Assembly (NCBI GenBank): GCA_948946035.1 | Contig: CARBKU010000043.1 | Span: 1 to 8,439, forward strand | Source of the DNA: an uncultured Clostridia bacterium | GTDB taxonomy: Bacteria; Bacillota; Clostridia; TANB77; CAG-508 | Direction of reading: 5' to 3' | DNA: 8,439 nt | Part shown: piece after piece, positions 1 to 7,374 of the stretch | Layout of the letters: every line of letters starts with the position of its first letter | How positions within the stretch are numbered: the stretch's first letter is position 1 | Program-made: the position numbers and the translations under genes | The notes under the pieces: generated by a model | Databases searched by the model: none | What the model saw: the letters and a program-made list of their open reading frames with translations, nothing else | Told to the model about the DNA's origin: nothing

Positions 1-1
1 A

Positions 2-217
2 ATGGGCTGGTGTATTATCATAAAAGCTAGTATATTACCACAAACTTTAGGAATGTCAGGAACTGTTTTACTAGTAACAGGTGGAATAGCATATACAATA
101 GGGGCTATTATATATGGTTTTGGAAAAAAATATAGATATGCTCATTCAATATTTCACTTATTCATATTATTAGGAAGTTTATTGCAATTTTTATGCATAT
201 TATTGTATGTAATGTAA
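2..217 (+). CDS. trhA: Hemolysin III / TrhA-like membrane protein, C-terminal fragment
   Basis: This is the last 71 codons of a hemolysin III (TrhA/YqfA, PAQR superfamily) integral membrane protein whose 5' part lies left of the window. The Met at position 2 is probably internal, because the frame is open to the edge and no ribosome binding site is visible. Two or more hydrophobic membrane segments can be seen, and the tail ends in a hydrophobic helix. The segment GGIAYTIGAIIYGF followed by HSIFHLFILLGS matches the last two helices of the family. It carries the conserved His-x3-His pair (fragment residues 48 and 52) that belongs to the presumed metal site of PAQR proteins. Despite the historical name, a haemolytic role is not established for most members; a role in membrane homeostasis is more likely. 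No clear terminator follows the stop codon. Family assignment is confident, function is not. Confidence 0.85.
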   Translation: MGWCIIIKASILPQTLGMSGTVLLVTGGIAYTIGAIIYGFGKKYRYAHSIFHLFILLGSLLQFLCILLYVM

Positions 218-241
218 TACCAAAATTGGAAACATTTATGC

Positions 242-270
242 TTGTAATTTAAAATAATATATGTTAGAAT
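242..270 (+). promoter_or_regulatory. Candidate sigma-A promoter upstream of the 6S RNA
   Basis: A TTGTAA box (242-247) is separated by 17 bases from TAGAAT (265-270), which differs from the consensus -10 by one base. It would start transcription near 277, about 45 bases before the 6S RNA closing stem, so a processed 5' end would be needed. A competing -10, TATAAA at 310-315, would start directly at about 320 but has no recognisable -35. Which one is used cannot be decided from sequence. Confidence 0.35.
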
Positions 271-319
271 GTAATTAACTTAAGAAATAAAAGATTAAGT
301 AATTAATTTTATAAAAATA

Positions 320-509
320 AACCCTGCATAGTGCGTATAGACAGAATTTTTAGAACCAACACACGATAAGAGGGGCTGATCTCTCAAATATGGCGTGCAA
401 GCTCACAATAAAGTGAGAAGCCCATGAATATTTAGGTAAGCACCCACCTGTTTTTAGGAGCAGGTCCTTAAAAATTCAGACATCTGACGGCTAAGGCGGG
501 GCTTTTTTT
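320..509 (+). ncRNA. ssrS: 6S RNA
   Basis: This is a roughly 190-base structured RNA, probably 6S RNA, which binds the housekeeping RNA polymerase holoenzyme by mimicking an open promoter and tunes transcription in stationary phase. The ends pair: CCCTGC (322-327) with GCGGGG (496-501), followed by a seven-T run (503-509) that serves as the 3' end. A perfect nine-pair helix joins 344-352 with 469-477 on either side of a large internal bulge. Further pairing is GGGCT (373-377) with AGCCC (419-423) and CTCAC (402-406) with GTGAG (413-417), building one long rod interrupted by the bulge. The segments GAACCAACAC, TGGCGTGCAAG, GCACCCACCTG and CATCTGACGGC resemble what I recall of clostridial 6S RNAs. 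No open reading frame of note lies here. Identification rests on fold plus remembered motifs; a covariance-model search was not possible. Confidence 0.8.
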
Positions 510-514
510 ATATT

Positions 515-1923
515 TTATTTACTAAGTTCATATATAGTTCTAGCATAAATTTTACAAGAAGCAATTAAATTGTCAATTGAAATAAATTCATCAGTTTGAT
601 GGCACATATCTTTATTTCCAGGGAAATTAGCTCCAAATGAGATACAGTTTTTAAATGCTCTAGCAAATGTTGCACCACCAATTGCAATAGGCTCTAAATT
701 AGATTTTGTTTCTTCATTATAAATTTTACAAAGAGTCTTAACTAAATAATTATCTTTAGGTACATGTAGAGCAGGCATATAATTAGTTGTTTCAAAATCT
801 ACATTAATATATGAATCTAAATATTTTAGAAATTTATTTTCAACATCTAAAACATTAGTATTAATTGGAACTCTTAAATTCATGCCAATTTTTAATAATG
901 AATTTTCTAAAGAAAACCACCCAACATTTAATGTCAGTTTTCCTGACTCATCTTCAAAATTAATTTCTAAATTTTTTCCAGAATAATCAGTTCCTATAAA
1001 ATTTTTAAAAAAGTCAAATAATTCAATATTTATATCATAAAGTTTAAAAATGTCATCTAAAATAATAATTATTCTTGAAATAGAGTTAATACCTAAATCG
1101 GGATGTGCACTATGTGCTTGAACTCCATAAGAAGTCAATTTAACATGTTCATCATCAATTTTGTAAATGTCAATTTCGTAGTCATATTTTTCTTTTATAT
1201 TTTTTAAATTTTCTATAAAATTACAAAATGAAATGTTATTAGTATTTATTTTTAGTGTAGTTGAACAGATTTTAGGTACAACGTTTAAGGCATTATTATT
1301 ACAATCAATATCAGTTATTATAATATCTTTTGATAGATAATTAGAATAATTCATTTTTAAATATGATGTTAAAATAGATTTTTCTGCATATATGCATGGA
1401 AAGTCTGCATCAGGACTAAAACCTAAAGTAGGTAATTCTTCATGCTTTTTATAGTAATTTATGCATTGCCAGTTATTTTCTTCGTTTAATCCTAAAATTA
1501 AACGAACTCTTTTATTTACTTTGCAATTTTCCATTACTGTTTTCATAGCATATAAAGAACTTATAACTGGGCCTTTATCATCAATTGCACCTCTACCAAA
1601 AATTTTTCCATTTGCAACTTTTCCACTAAAAGGAGGAAAGGTCCAATTTTCTCCTTCTGGGACAACATCAAGATGTCCAATAATTCCGTAATAATTCATC
1701 ACCTTCACCAAATTCAATGTATCCACAATAACCATCTACATTTTTTGTTCTAAAACCTAATTTTTTTCCTAAATTAAGTGTATATTCTAATGCTTTGTTA
1801 ACGTTTTCTCCAAAAGGTTTAGTTTGGTCAGTAGACTTGGAATTAACGCTAGGAATTTGAATTAGAGCTCCGTGTTTCTGCTATTATTTCTTCTTTTAAA
1901 TTTTCAATATATTTATCAAACAT
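515..1923 (-). pseudogene. pepV: PepV-type M20 dipeptidase, interrupted by two single-base insertions
   Basis: This is a zinc-dependent cytoplasmic dipeptidase of the M20 family (PepV/Sapep type), which would hydrolyse short peptides to amino acids. The true start is the ATG at 1923-1921, preceded by AAAGGA eight bases upstream. The frame is broken twice: 17 codons read from 1923 to 1873, G1872 is extra, 61 codons read from 1871 to 1689, G1688 is extra, and 390 codons plus the stop read from 1687 to 515. Skipping both bases restores 468 residues, the usual PepV length. In this reconstruction the metal and catalytic residues are intact: His83 and Asp85 (GHLDVVPEG), Asp114 (GAIDDKGP), Glu147-Glu148 (GLNEEN), Asp171/173 (SPDAD) and His441 (MCHQTDEF). 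The lid-domain motif QAHSAHPDLGINS is also present. As written only the distal frame from 1735 is open, and its first 17 residues are out of the native frame. Either a recent pseudogene or sequence errors; the intact remainder fits both. Confidence 0.88.
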
Positions 1924-1944
1924 ATAACCAGTCCTTTCATAACA

Positions 1945-1973
1945 ATTATAATATATTGTATAATTAAAAACAA
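1945..1973 (-). promoter_or_regulatory. Candidate promoter of the dipeptidase gene
   Basis: On the - strand TTGTTT (1973-1968) and a perfect TATAAT (1950-1945) are separated by 17 bases. Transcription would start about 15 bases upstream of the ATG at 1923, just ahead of the AAAGGA ribosome binding site. The -35 box is weak (three of six consensus bases), and in such AT-rich DNA chance matches are frequent. Confidence 0.4.
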
Positions 1974-2045
1974 TTAAATATTCTTTTTACTTTTGTTTTT
2001 TTATAAAAATACTCTTGTTAGCAATAATCATATTTGTATAAAAAC

Positions 2046-2074
2046 TAGACAAATTGATGTATGAAATATATAAT
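2046..2074 (+). promoter_or_regulatory. Promoter of the transketolase-radA-disA run
   Basis: TAGACA (2046-2051, one mismatch to TTGACA), a 17-base spacer and a perfect TATAAT (2069-2074) predict a start near 2081. This gives an untranslated leader of about 58 bases. No long hairpin, T-box or riboswitch structure is evident in that leader. The intergenic region 1924-2138 thus appears to hold only two divergent promoters. Confidence 0.55.
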
Positions 2075-2138
2075 AAAAAAGTAAAATAATATCTAGTTAA
2101 AAATGTGACAAAATAATATTAAGAGAAAGGAAGAAAGT

Positions 2139-2981
2139 ATGGAAAATGATGAAATAATATTTTTGCAAGAAAAAGCAAAAGAAATAAGAAGAGGCATAAT
2201 TGAACAAGTCTATAAAGCACAATCAGGGCACCCAGGTGGTTCATTATCTGTTGCAGATATTTTAACAGTTTTGTATTTCAAAGAAATGAATATAGATGAA
2301 AAAAGACCAAAATGGGAAGAAAGAGACAGATTAGTTTTATCAAAAGGACATTGTTCACCAGCATTATATAGTTGCTTAGCAAATAAAGGATACTTTGAAA
2401 AAGAAGAATTACAAACATTTAGAAAAATAGAAAGCAAATTACAAGGTCATCCAGATATGAATAAAGTACCAGGAGTAGATATGACATCAGGTTCTTTAGG
2501 TCAAGGATTATCGGTTGCAAATGGAATGGCAATAAGTGCGAAATTAGACGACAAAAATTATAGAGTATATTGTATATTAGGAGATGGAGAAATAGAAGAA
2601 GGACAAATATGGGAAGCAGCAATGGCATCAAACAAATATAAACTAGATAATCTTTGTGTAATAGTAGATAACAATAACTTACAAATAGATGGAACAATAG
2701 AAGAAGTTATGAGTTCATATCCAATAGATGAAAAATTTAGAAGTTTTGGATTTCAAGTAATAAATATAGATGGACATGATATTGATGAAATAATAAAAGC
2801 ATTTGATGTTGCAAAAAATGTTAAAGAAAAACCAACATGCATAATAGCTAAAACAACAAAAGGAAAGGGAATATCATTTATGCAAAATCAAGTGGGATGG
2901 CATGGAAAAGCGCCAAATGAAGAACAATATAAAAAAGCAATGGAAGAGTTAGGAGATGAAATTTATGAAAGTAGAAAATAA
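2139..2981 (+). CDS. Transketolase, N-terminal (TPP-binding) subunit
   Basis: This is the 280-residue N-terminal half of a split transketolase, which moves two-carbon ketol units between sugar phosphates in the non-oxidative pentose phosphate pathway. It contributes the pyrophosphate-binding side of the thiamine diphosphate site. Visible motifs are SGHPGGSLS (His31), SKGHCSPALY (His71), GHPD (His104), the GDG at 148-150 with NNN at 178-180 that form the classical GDG-N metal/TPP motif, and GWHGKAP (His255). The length is normal for the split form found in many Bacillota and archaea. The ATG is preceded by AAAGGAAG with seven bases of spacing. It overlaps the next gene, which encodes the other half, by 17 bases, implying coupled translation and a heteromeric enzyme. 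All family residues appear intact. Confidence 0.96.
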   Translation: MENDEIIFLQEKAKEIRRGIIEQVYKAQSGHPGGSLSVADILTVLYFKEMNIDEKRPKWEERDRLVLSKGHCSPALYSCLANKGYFEKEELQTFRKIESKLQGHPDMNKVPGVDMTSGSLGQGLSVANGMAISAKLDDKNYRVYCILGDGEIEEGQIWEAAMASNKYKLDNLCVIVDNNNLQIDGTIEEVMSSYPIDEKFRSFGFQVINIDGHDIDEIIKAFDVAKNVKEKPTCIIAKTTKGKGISFMQNQVGWHGKAPNEEQYKKAMEELGDEIYESRK

Positions 2982-3894
2982 GGCTACACGTGAAAGTTAT
3001 GGAGAAGCATTATTAGAATTAGGTAAAGTTAATAAAGATGTAGTAGTATTAGATGCAGATTTAGCTGGTGCTACTAAGACTGATATATTTGCAAAGGAAT
3101 TTTCAAATAGGTTTTTTGATATGGGAATTGCAGAGGCAAATATGATGTCAACTGCTGCAGGATTTGCTACTTGTGGAAAAATACCATATGCTAGCACATT
3201 TGCAGTGTTTGCAGCAGGGAGAGCATATGACCAGATTAGAAATAGTATATGTTATCCTAATTTAAATGTTAAAATTTGTGCTACACATTGTGGAGTTACA
3301 GTAGGAGAAGATGGTGCTACACATCAAATGATAGAAGATTTAGCTCTAATGAGAACATTACCAAATATGACTGTTATTTCAACATCAGATGATATACAAA
3401 CAAAATGGGCAGTTAGAGAGATATCAAAAATAAAAGGACCAGTATATTTAAGGTTAGCTAGGATGAAAACTCCTGTAGTATATGAAAATGATACTATATT
3501 TGAAGTGGGAAAAGCAATGCAAATTGGAGATGGAACAGATGCAACAATATTTGCAACAGGTGTAACTGTTGCAGAGGCTATAAAAGCAAAAGAAATATTA
3601 AGCCAACAAGGAATTTTAGTTAGAGTAATTGATATGCATACAATTAAGCCACTTGATAAAGATATAATTATAAAATGTGCAAAAGATACTAAAAAGTTGA
3701 TTTCTATTGAAGACCATAATATAATTGGAGGGCTTGGTTCAGCAATTTCTGAAGTTTTAACAACAGAATGTCCTACAAAATTAATTAGAATGGGAATAAA
3801 TGATACTTTTGGAAAATCAGGAAAAGCAGAAGAATTAATGAAATATTTTAAAATTACTGCAGAAGATATTGTTAAGGTTATTCTTAATAGTTAA
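2965..3894 (+). CDS. Transketolase, C-terminal (pyrimidine-binding) subunit
   Basis: This is the 309-residue C-terminal half of transketolase, holding the pyrimidine-binding domain and the C-terminal transketolase domain. The catalytic glutamate that activates thiamine diphosphate is Glu58 in FDMGIAEANM. GEDGATHQ (114-121) and the nearby THCG are substrate-site motifs, and the segment from about 190 to 305 is the C-terminal fold. An in-frame ATG at 2956 abuts AGGAG (2951-2955) with no spacing, so I chose the ATG at 2965, nine bases after AGGAG. Its start lies inside the end of the N-terminal subunit gene, so the ribosome binding site is within that coding sequence. The stop is followed after 17 bases by radA without a terminator. 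A 1-deoxyxylulose-5-phosphate synthase is the main related alternative, but that enzyme is normally one long chain. Confidence 0.95.
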   Translation: MKVENKATRESYGEALLELGKVNKDVVVLDADLAGATKTDIFAKEFSNRFFDMGIAEANMMSTAAGFATCGKIPYASTFAVFAAGRAYDQIRNSICYPNLNVKICATHCGVTVGEDGATHQMIEDLALMRTLPNMTVISTSDDIQTKWAVREISKIKGPVYLRLARMKTPVVYENDTIFEVGKAMQIGDGTDATIFATGVTVAEAIKAKEILSQQGILVRVIDMHTIKPLDKDIIIKCAKDTKKLISIEDHNIIGGLGSAISEVLTTECPTKLIRMGINDTFGKSGKAEELMKYFKITAEDIVKVILNS

Positions 3895-3911
3895 TAAAAG
3901 AGGTGAAGTTT

Positions 3912-5276
3912 ATGGCAAAAAGTAAAGTGGTTTTTGTTTGTAGTGAATGTGGAAATGAGTCTAGCAAGTGGTTAGGAAAGTGCCCTGCTTGTAATAGTTG
4001 GAATACTTTTTATGAACAAAAGGTTGTAGATAGTAAGAATAGCTCTTTAAAGTCTAAAGAGGTTAAAAGTAATATACCACAAAAATTAAATTCTTATGAG
4101 GCAAAAGAGACTTTAAAAAATTCTACTGGTTTTTTGGAATTAGATAGAGTTTTAGGTGGTGGATTAGTTAAAGGGTCTTTAATTTTATTGGGAGGAGAAC
4201 CTGGTATTGGTAAGTCTACTCTTATTTTACAAATTTGTGATAAGGTAAATGGTGATGGAAAGGTTCTTTATGTTTCAGGTGAAGAGTCAGCAGAACAAAT
4301 TAAGTTAAGGGCAGATAGATTAGGTATTAATAATGAAGATATTTTATTTTTAGGTGAGACCGATATTGATATTGTAAATCAAGCTATAATAGATATGAAT
4401 CCTAAATTGGTTATTATAGATTCTATTCAAACTATGTATTCAGAAGAAATAACAGCAGCTGCTGGTAGTGTAAGTCAAGTAAGAGAAATAACTTCACAAG
4501 TTATGAGAGTATGTAAATCAAGAGGTATTACTACTATTATAATTGGGCATGTTACTAAAGAAGGAAATATAGCAGGTCCTAGAGTTTTAGAGCATATGGT
4601 TGATACTGTACTATATTTAGAGGGTGAAAGATATTTTTCATATAGAATTTTAAGAGGTGTAAAAAATAGATTTGGTTCTACAAATGAAATTGGAATGTTT
4701 GAGATGAGAGAGGAAGGAATGTGTGAGATTTTAAATCCTTCAGATATATTAATATCTGAAAGAGAAGATAATCCAGTAGGTTCTTGTATAGTTTCTAGCA
4801 TGGAAGGCACAAGACCAGTATTAGTAGAACTTCAAGCATTAACAGCACAAACTATTTATGGATATCCAAAAAGAACAGCAAATGGAATTGATTTTAATAG
4901 ATTAGCATTATTAATTGCTGTTTTAGAAAAAAAGTCAGGTATACTTTTAGGTACACAAGATGTATATTTAAATGTAGTAGGTGGACTAAAAATAAATGAG
5001 CCATCAATTGACTTAGGAATTTGTATGGTAACAGTTTCAAGCTTTAAAAATGTATCAATTCCAAAAGATATGGTAATAATGGGGGAAGTTGGATTAACAG
5101 GAGAAGTAAGAAGAATTAATTATATAGAAAAAAGACTTAAAGAAGCAGAAAAATTAGGATTTAAAACTTGTATTATACCAGAAAGTAATAAAAAAGACTT
5201 GAAAGATAATTATAAATTAGATATAATATGCGTTAGAAATGTAAATGAGGCAATAAAAAAAGTAGGATTGAAGTAA
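3912..5276 (+). CDS. radA: DNA repair protein RadA
   Basis: RadA (Sms) is a RecA-like, Lon-related helicase that drives branch migration of recombination intermediates in the cytoplasm. The 454-residue protein has the expected order of parts. A four-cysteine zinc finger comes first (Cys10, 13, 24, 27), then Walker A GEPGIGKS (95-102), Walker B LVIID (166-170) ahead of SIQT, and the RadA-specific KNRFG motif (251-255). A Lon-protease-like C-terminal domain (about 285-450) without an obvious protease active site closes the chain. The ATG at 3912 is chosen because GAGGTG (3900-3905) lies six bases upstream; an in-frame GTG at 3903 falls inside that ribosome binding site. The gene follows transketolase by 17 bases and precedes disA by 41, so all are probably co-transcribed. 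In Bacillus subtilis RadA limits DisA activity. The 5' half seems richer in T-ending codons than the A-rich 3' half. Confidence 0.97.
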   Translation: MAKSKVVFVCSECGNESSKWLGKCPACNSWNTFYEQKVVDSKNSSLKSKEVKSNIPQKLNSYEAKETLKNSTGFLELDRVLGGGLVKGSLILLGGEPGIGKSTLILQICDKVNGDGKVLYVSGEESAEQIKLRADRLGINNEDILFLGETDIDIVNQAIIDMNPKLVIIDSIQTMYSEEITAAAGSVSQVREITSQVMRVCKSRGITTIIIGHVTKEGNIAGPRVLEHMVDTVLYLEGERYFSYRILRGVKNRFGSTNEIGMFEMREEGMCEILNPSDILISEREDNPVGSCIVSSMEGTRPVLVELQALTAQTIYGYPKRTANGIDFNRLALLIAVLEKKSGILLGTQDVYLNVVGGLKINEPSIDLGICMVTVSSFKNVSIPKDMVIMGEVGLTGEVRRINYIEKRLKEAEKLGFKTCIIPESNKKDLKDNYKLDIICVRNVNEAIKKVGLK

Positions 5277-5317
5277 AAAAAATCTCAGGAACAAAGAAAT
5301 GAAGGGAGCTTTTAAAA

Positions 5318-6397
5318 TTGCGAAAAGGAAAAGAAAACAATATTACTGAAATCTTAAAACTAATTGCGCCAGGTACACCAATAAGAGATGGACTAGAAAA
5401 CATTTTAAGAGCGAGAACAGGTGCATTAATGTTAATAACAGATAATAGTGAAGTTTTAAAACAAGTTGTAGATGGAGGATTTACAATTAATGAAGATTAT
5501 ACATCATCTAAATTGTATGAATTAGCAAAAATGGATGGAGCAATTGTATTGAGTGGAGATTTAAAGAAAATTTTATATGCAAATGCCCAATTAATACCAT
5601 CATATGAAATATCAACACTAGAAACAGGGACAAGACATAGAACAGCTGAAAGAACAGCAAAACAAACAGGGGAGTTAGTAATAAGTATTTCACAAAGAAG
5701 AAGTATTATTACAGTATTTAAAGGAAATGATAGATACATACTAGAAGATACAGATGTAGTATTAAACAAAGCAAATCAAGCAATACAAACTCTAGAAAAA
5801 TATAAGAAAGTATTTGATAACAAGTTAAATATTTTAAACGAATATGAATTTAATGACATTGTAACATTACAAAATGTAATTGTAGCAATACAAAGAGCAG
5901 AAATGGTAATGAGAATAGTAGAAGAAATTCAAAGTCAAATATATGAATTAGGTGATGATGGAAGATTAGCAAAAATGCAACTAGAAGAACTAATTGGTGG
6001 TTTAGAAAGAGAAGAAACGTTAATAATAAAAGACTATATAGTATCTGGTAGAAAAAAAAGAACACCTCAAAAAGTTTTACAAGCTTTAGAAGAACTAGAT
6101 TACGAAGAACTATTAAAAGAAACAGTAATAGCAAAAATATTAGGATATGAAAATTTTGAAGATTATGATGAAATTGCAGTATATACCAAAGGGTATAGAA
6201 TACTTAACAAAATACCAAGAATGCCTTCAAATATAGTAGAAAATTTAGTAGATTCATTTAAATCATTTCAGCATATTTTGGCAGCAGATATAGAAGACTT
6301 AGATGAAGTTGATGGTATAGGAGAAGTAAGAGCAAGAACAATAAAACAATCGTTAAAAAGAATGCAAGAACAGTTTTTATTTGAAAACATAATTTAA
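5318..6397 (+). CDS. disA: DNA integrity scanning diadenylate cyclase DisA
   Basis: DisA makes the second messenger c-di-AMP from two ATP while scanning chromosomal DNA, and stops at branched or damaged structures. The 359 residues show the N-terminal diadenylate cyclase domain with DGA (73-75) and GTRHRTAERT (RHR at 106-108), both essential signatures. A helical linker follows (about 150-300), then a C-terminal helix-hairpin-helix DNA-binding region around DLDEVDGIGEVRARTI (327-342). Length is normal (B. subtilis DisA is about 360). The start is a TTG at 5318, supported by AAGGGAG (5302-5308) nine bases upstream; the nearby ATG at 5299 is in another frame. Pairing with radA is the common arrangement in Bacillota and fits the known RadA-DisA interaction. 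The usual upstream ctsR-mcsAB-clpC genes are absent here. No c-di-AMP riboswitch is visible in the window. Confidence 0.97.
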   Translation: MRKGKENNITEILKLIAPGTPIRDGLENILRARTGALMLITDNSEVLKQVVDGGFTINEDYTSSKLYELAKMDGAIVLSGDLKKILYANAQLIPSYEISTLETGTRHRTAERTAKQTGELVISISQRRSIITVFKGNDRYILEDTDVVLNKANQAIQTLEKYKKVFDNKLNILNEYEFNDIVTLQNVIVAIQRAEMVMRIVEEIQSQIYELGDDGRLAKMQLEELIGGLEREETLIIKDYIVSGRKKRTPQKVLQALEELDYEELLKETVIAKILGYENFEDYDEIAVYTKGYRILNKIPRMPSNIVENLVDSFKSFQHILAADIEDLDEVDGIGEVRARTIKQSLKRMQEQFLFENII

Positions 6398-6417
6398 ATG
6401 TAAAAAAGATAGTTTAG

Positions 6418-6446
6418 TTGACTATAATAAAAAATTATAAAATAAT
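6418..6446 (+). promoter_or_regulatory. Candidate promoter for the prolyl isomerase gene
   Basis: TTGACT (6418-6423) and AATAAT (6441-6446) each match five of six consensus bases and are 17 bases apart, predicting a start near 6453. This lies just after disA, so the isomerase gene can be expressed independently, although read-through from the upstream run is possible since no strong terminator separates them. Confidence 0.45.
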
Positions 6447-6456
6447 AAAAAATGTG

Positions 6457-6480
6457 CTAAAAAGACTAGTTTCTTTTTAG
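6457..6480 (+). repeat. Short inverted repeat between disA and the isomerase gene
   Basis: CTAAAAAG (6457-6464) and CTTTTTAG (6473-6480) form a perfect eight-pair stem with an eight-base loop, ending seven bases before the AAAGGA ribosome binding site. The stem is AT-rich and is followed by TTAAAAG rather than a T run, so it is at best a weak terminator. If transcription starts near 6453 it would be a 5' leader hairpin that could stabilise the message. Confidence 0.5.
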
Positions 6481-6502
6481 TTAAAAGAAAGGAAAACGTA
6501 AG

Positions 6503-7291
6503 ATGGAAAAAGTAAAAAATATTATTTGGATAATTGCCTTAATTTTGGTAATAGTATTAATAGCAGGAATTGGATATGGATTTTATAAAAAAGCAACATT
6601 AGAAGAAAAAAATCCTATAGCAACAATGGAGGTAGAAAATTTTGGAACAATAAAAATTGAATTATATCCAAAATTAGCACCTGAAACAGTAGCAAATTTT
6701 GTTACACTTGCAAATCGTGGTTTTTATGATGGTTTAACATTTCACAGAATAGTAAAAGATTTTATGATTCAAGGTGGAGATAAAAAGGGAACAGGTCAAG
6801 GTTCTGCATCATTATCAGATTTAAAAGATGATGGAGATGACACAGAATATTCAATAAAAGGTGAATTTGTATCTAATGGTGTTAATAACACTTTAAAATT
6901 TGAAGAAGGTGTTATAGGTATGGCTAGAAGTGATTATACTTCATATTCATCATCATTAGCAAAAGAATCTTATAACTCAGGAAGTTCACAATTCTTTATT
7001 GTAACAAAAGAATCTACATCATTAAATGGAAATTATACTTCTTTTGGTAAAGTTATAGAAGGGATGGATATTGTTCATAAAATAGAAGAAACAGAAGTAA
7101 AAGCAGCTGATGACTCAGAAGAAACTGGAAATACAGAAGTTAGTACTCCTGTAAATCCTCCTAAAATTGCTTCTTTAAAAGTTGATACTTTTAATTATGA
7201 TTATGGATTACCAGAGACTTTAACACCATTTGATTATACAACATGGATGTATAAACAATATGGTATTGATCCAAGCAGTTTTGGAAATTAA
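6503..7291 (+). CDS. Membrane-anchored cyclophilin-type peptidyl-prolyl isomerase
   Basis: This is a cyclophilin-family peptidyl-prolyl cis-trans isomerase (262 residues), likely helping proteins fold outside the cytoplasmic membrane. Residues 7-28 form one hydrophobic segment after a short basic N-terminus. No lipobox cysteine follows, so it is probably an uncleaved anchor with the domain outside. The cyclophilin domain spans about 38-230. It has TFHRIVKDFMIQGGD (Arg82 as catalytic arginine, Gln90), SGSSQFFIV (160-168) and FGKVIEGMDIV (181-191). The position of the cyclosporin-contact tryptophan of human CypA is Ser173, so cyclosporin sensitivity is expected to be low. Two loops are longer than in compact cyclophilins (about 100-135 and 142-160). 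A tail rich in aromatic and acidic residues (about 225-262) has no function I recognise. The ATG has AAAGGA (6488-6493) nine bases upstream. Confidence 0.93.
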   Translation: MEKVKNIIWIIALILVIVLIAGIGYGFYKKATLEEKNPIATMEVENFGTIKIELYPKLAPETVANFVTLANRGFYDGLTFHRIVKDFMIQGGDKKGTGQGSASLSDLKDDGDDTEYSIKGEFVSNGVNNTLKFEEGVIGMARSDYTSYSSSLAKESYNSGSSQFFIVTKESTSLNGNYTSFGKVIEGMDIVHKIEETEVKAADDSEETGNTEVSTPVNPPKIASLKVDTFNYDYGLPETLTPFDYTTWMYKQYGIDPSSFGN

Positions 7292-7309
7292 AAAATTTGG
7301 AAAAAATAG

Positions 7310-7339
7310 TTGACAAATAGGGTGGAAATTAGTTATAAT
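7310..7339 (+). promoter_or_regulatory. Consensus promoter of the tRNA-His/tRNA-Gln genes
   Basis: A perfect TTGACA (7310-7315) and a perfect TATAAT (7334-7339) are 18 bases apart, the strongest promoter in the window. Transcription should begin near 7346, about 29 bases before tRNA-His. The leader can form a small stem (GTGT 7347-7350 with ACAC 7363-7366, extended by AAA/TTT) before the mature tRNA. Confidence 0.8.
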
Positions 7340-7374
7340 ATTAAATGTGTTTAATTATATTCACACTTTAATAT

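Noticed and set aside
220..229. Palindrome CCAAAATTGG after the hemolysin III gene
   Set aside because: It has no loop and no T run, so it is not a terminator, and it is short enough to arise by chance.
515..1735. Taking the ATG at 1735 as the dipeptidase start
   Set aside because: The first 17 residues are out of the native frame. The conserved N-terminus continues upstream in two other frames to 1923 with a proper ribosome binding site.
2956..2964. ATG at 2956 as start of the second transketolase subunit
   Set aside because: It touches the AGGAG with no spacing, while the ATG at 2965 has nine bases. The extra MKF is not expected in the family.
3903..3911. GTG at 3903 as start of radA
   Set aside because: It lies within the GAGGTG ribosome binding site that serves the ATG at 3912.
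5850..6134. A 94-residue, leucine-rich - strand frame inside disA, like the other antisense frames within radA and the transketolase genes
   Set aside because: It is a shadow of an A-rich coding strand, with no ribosome binding site and no family resemblance.
6457..6480. The inverted repeat after disA as the operon terminator
   Set aside because: The stem is nearly all A-T and lacks a following T tract, so I list it only as an inverted repeat.
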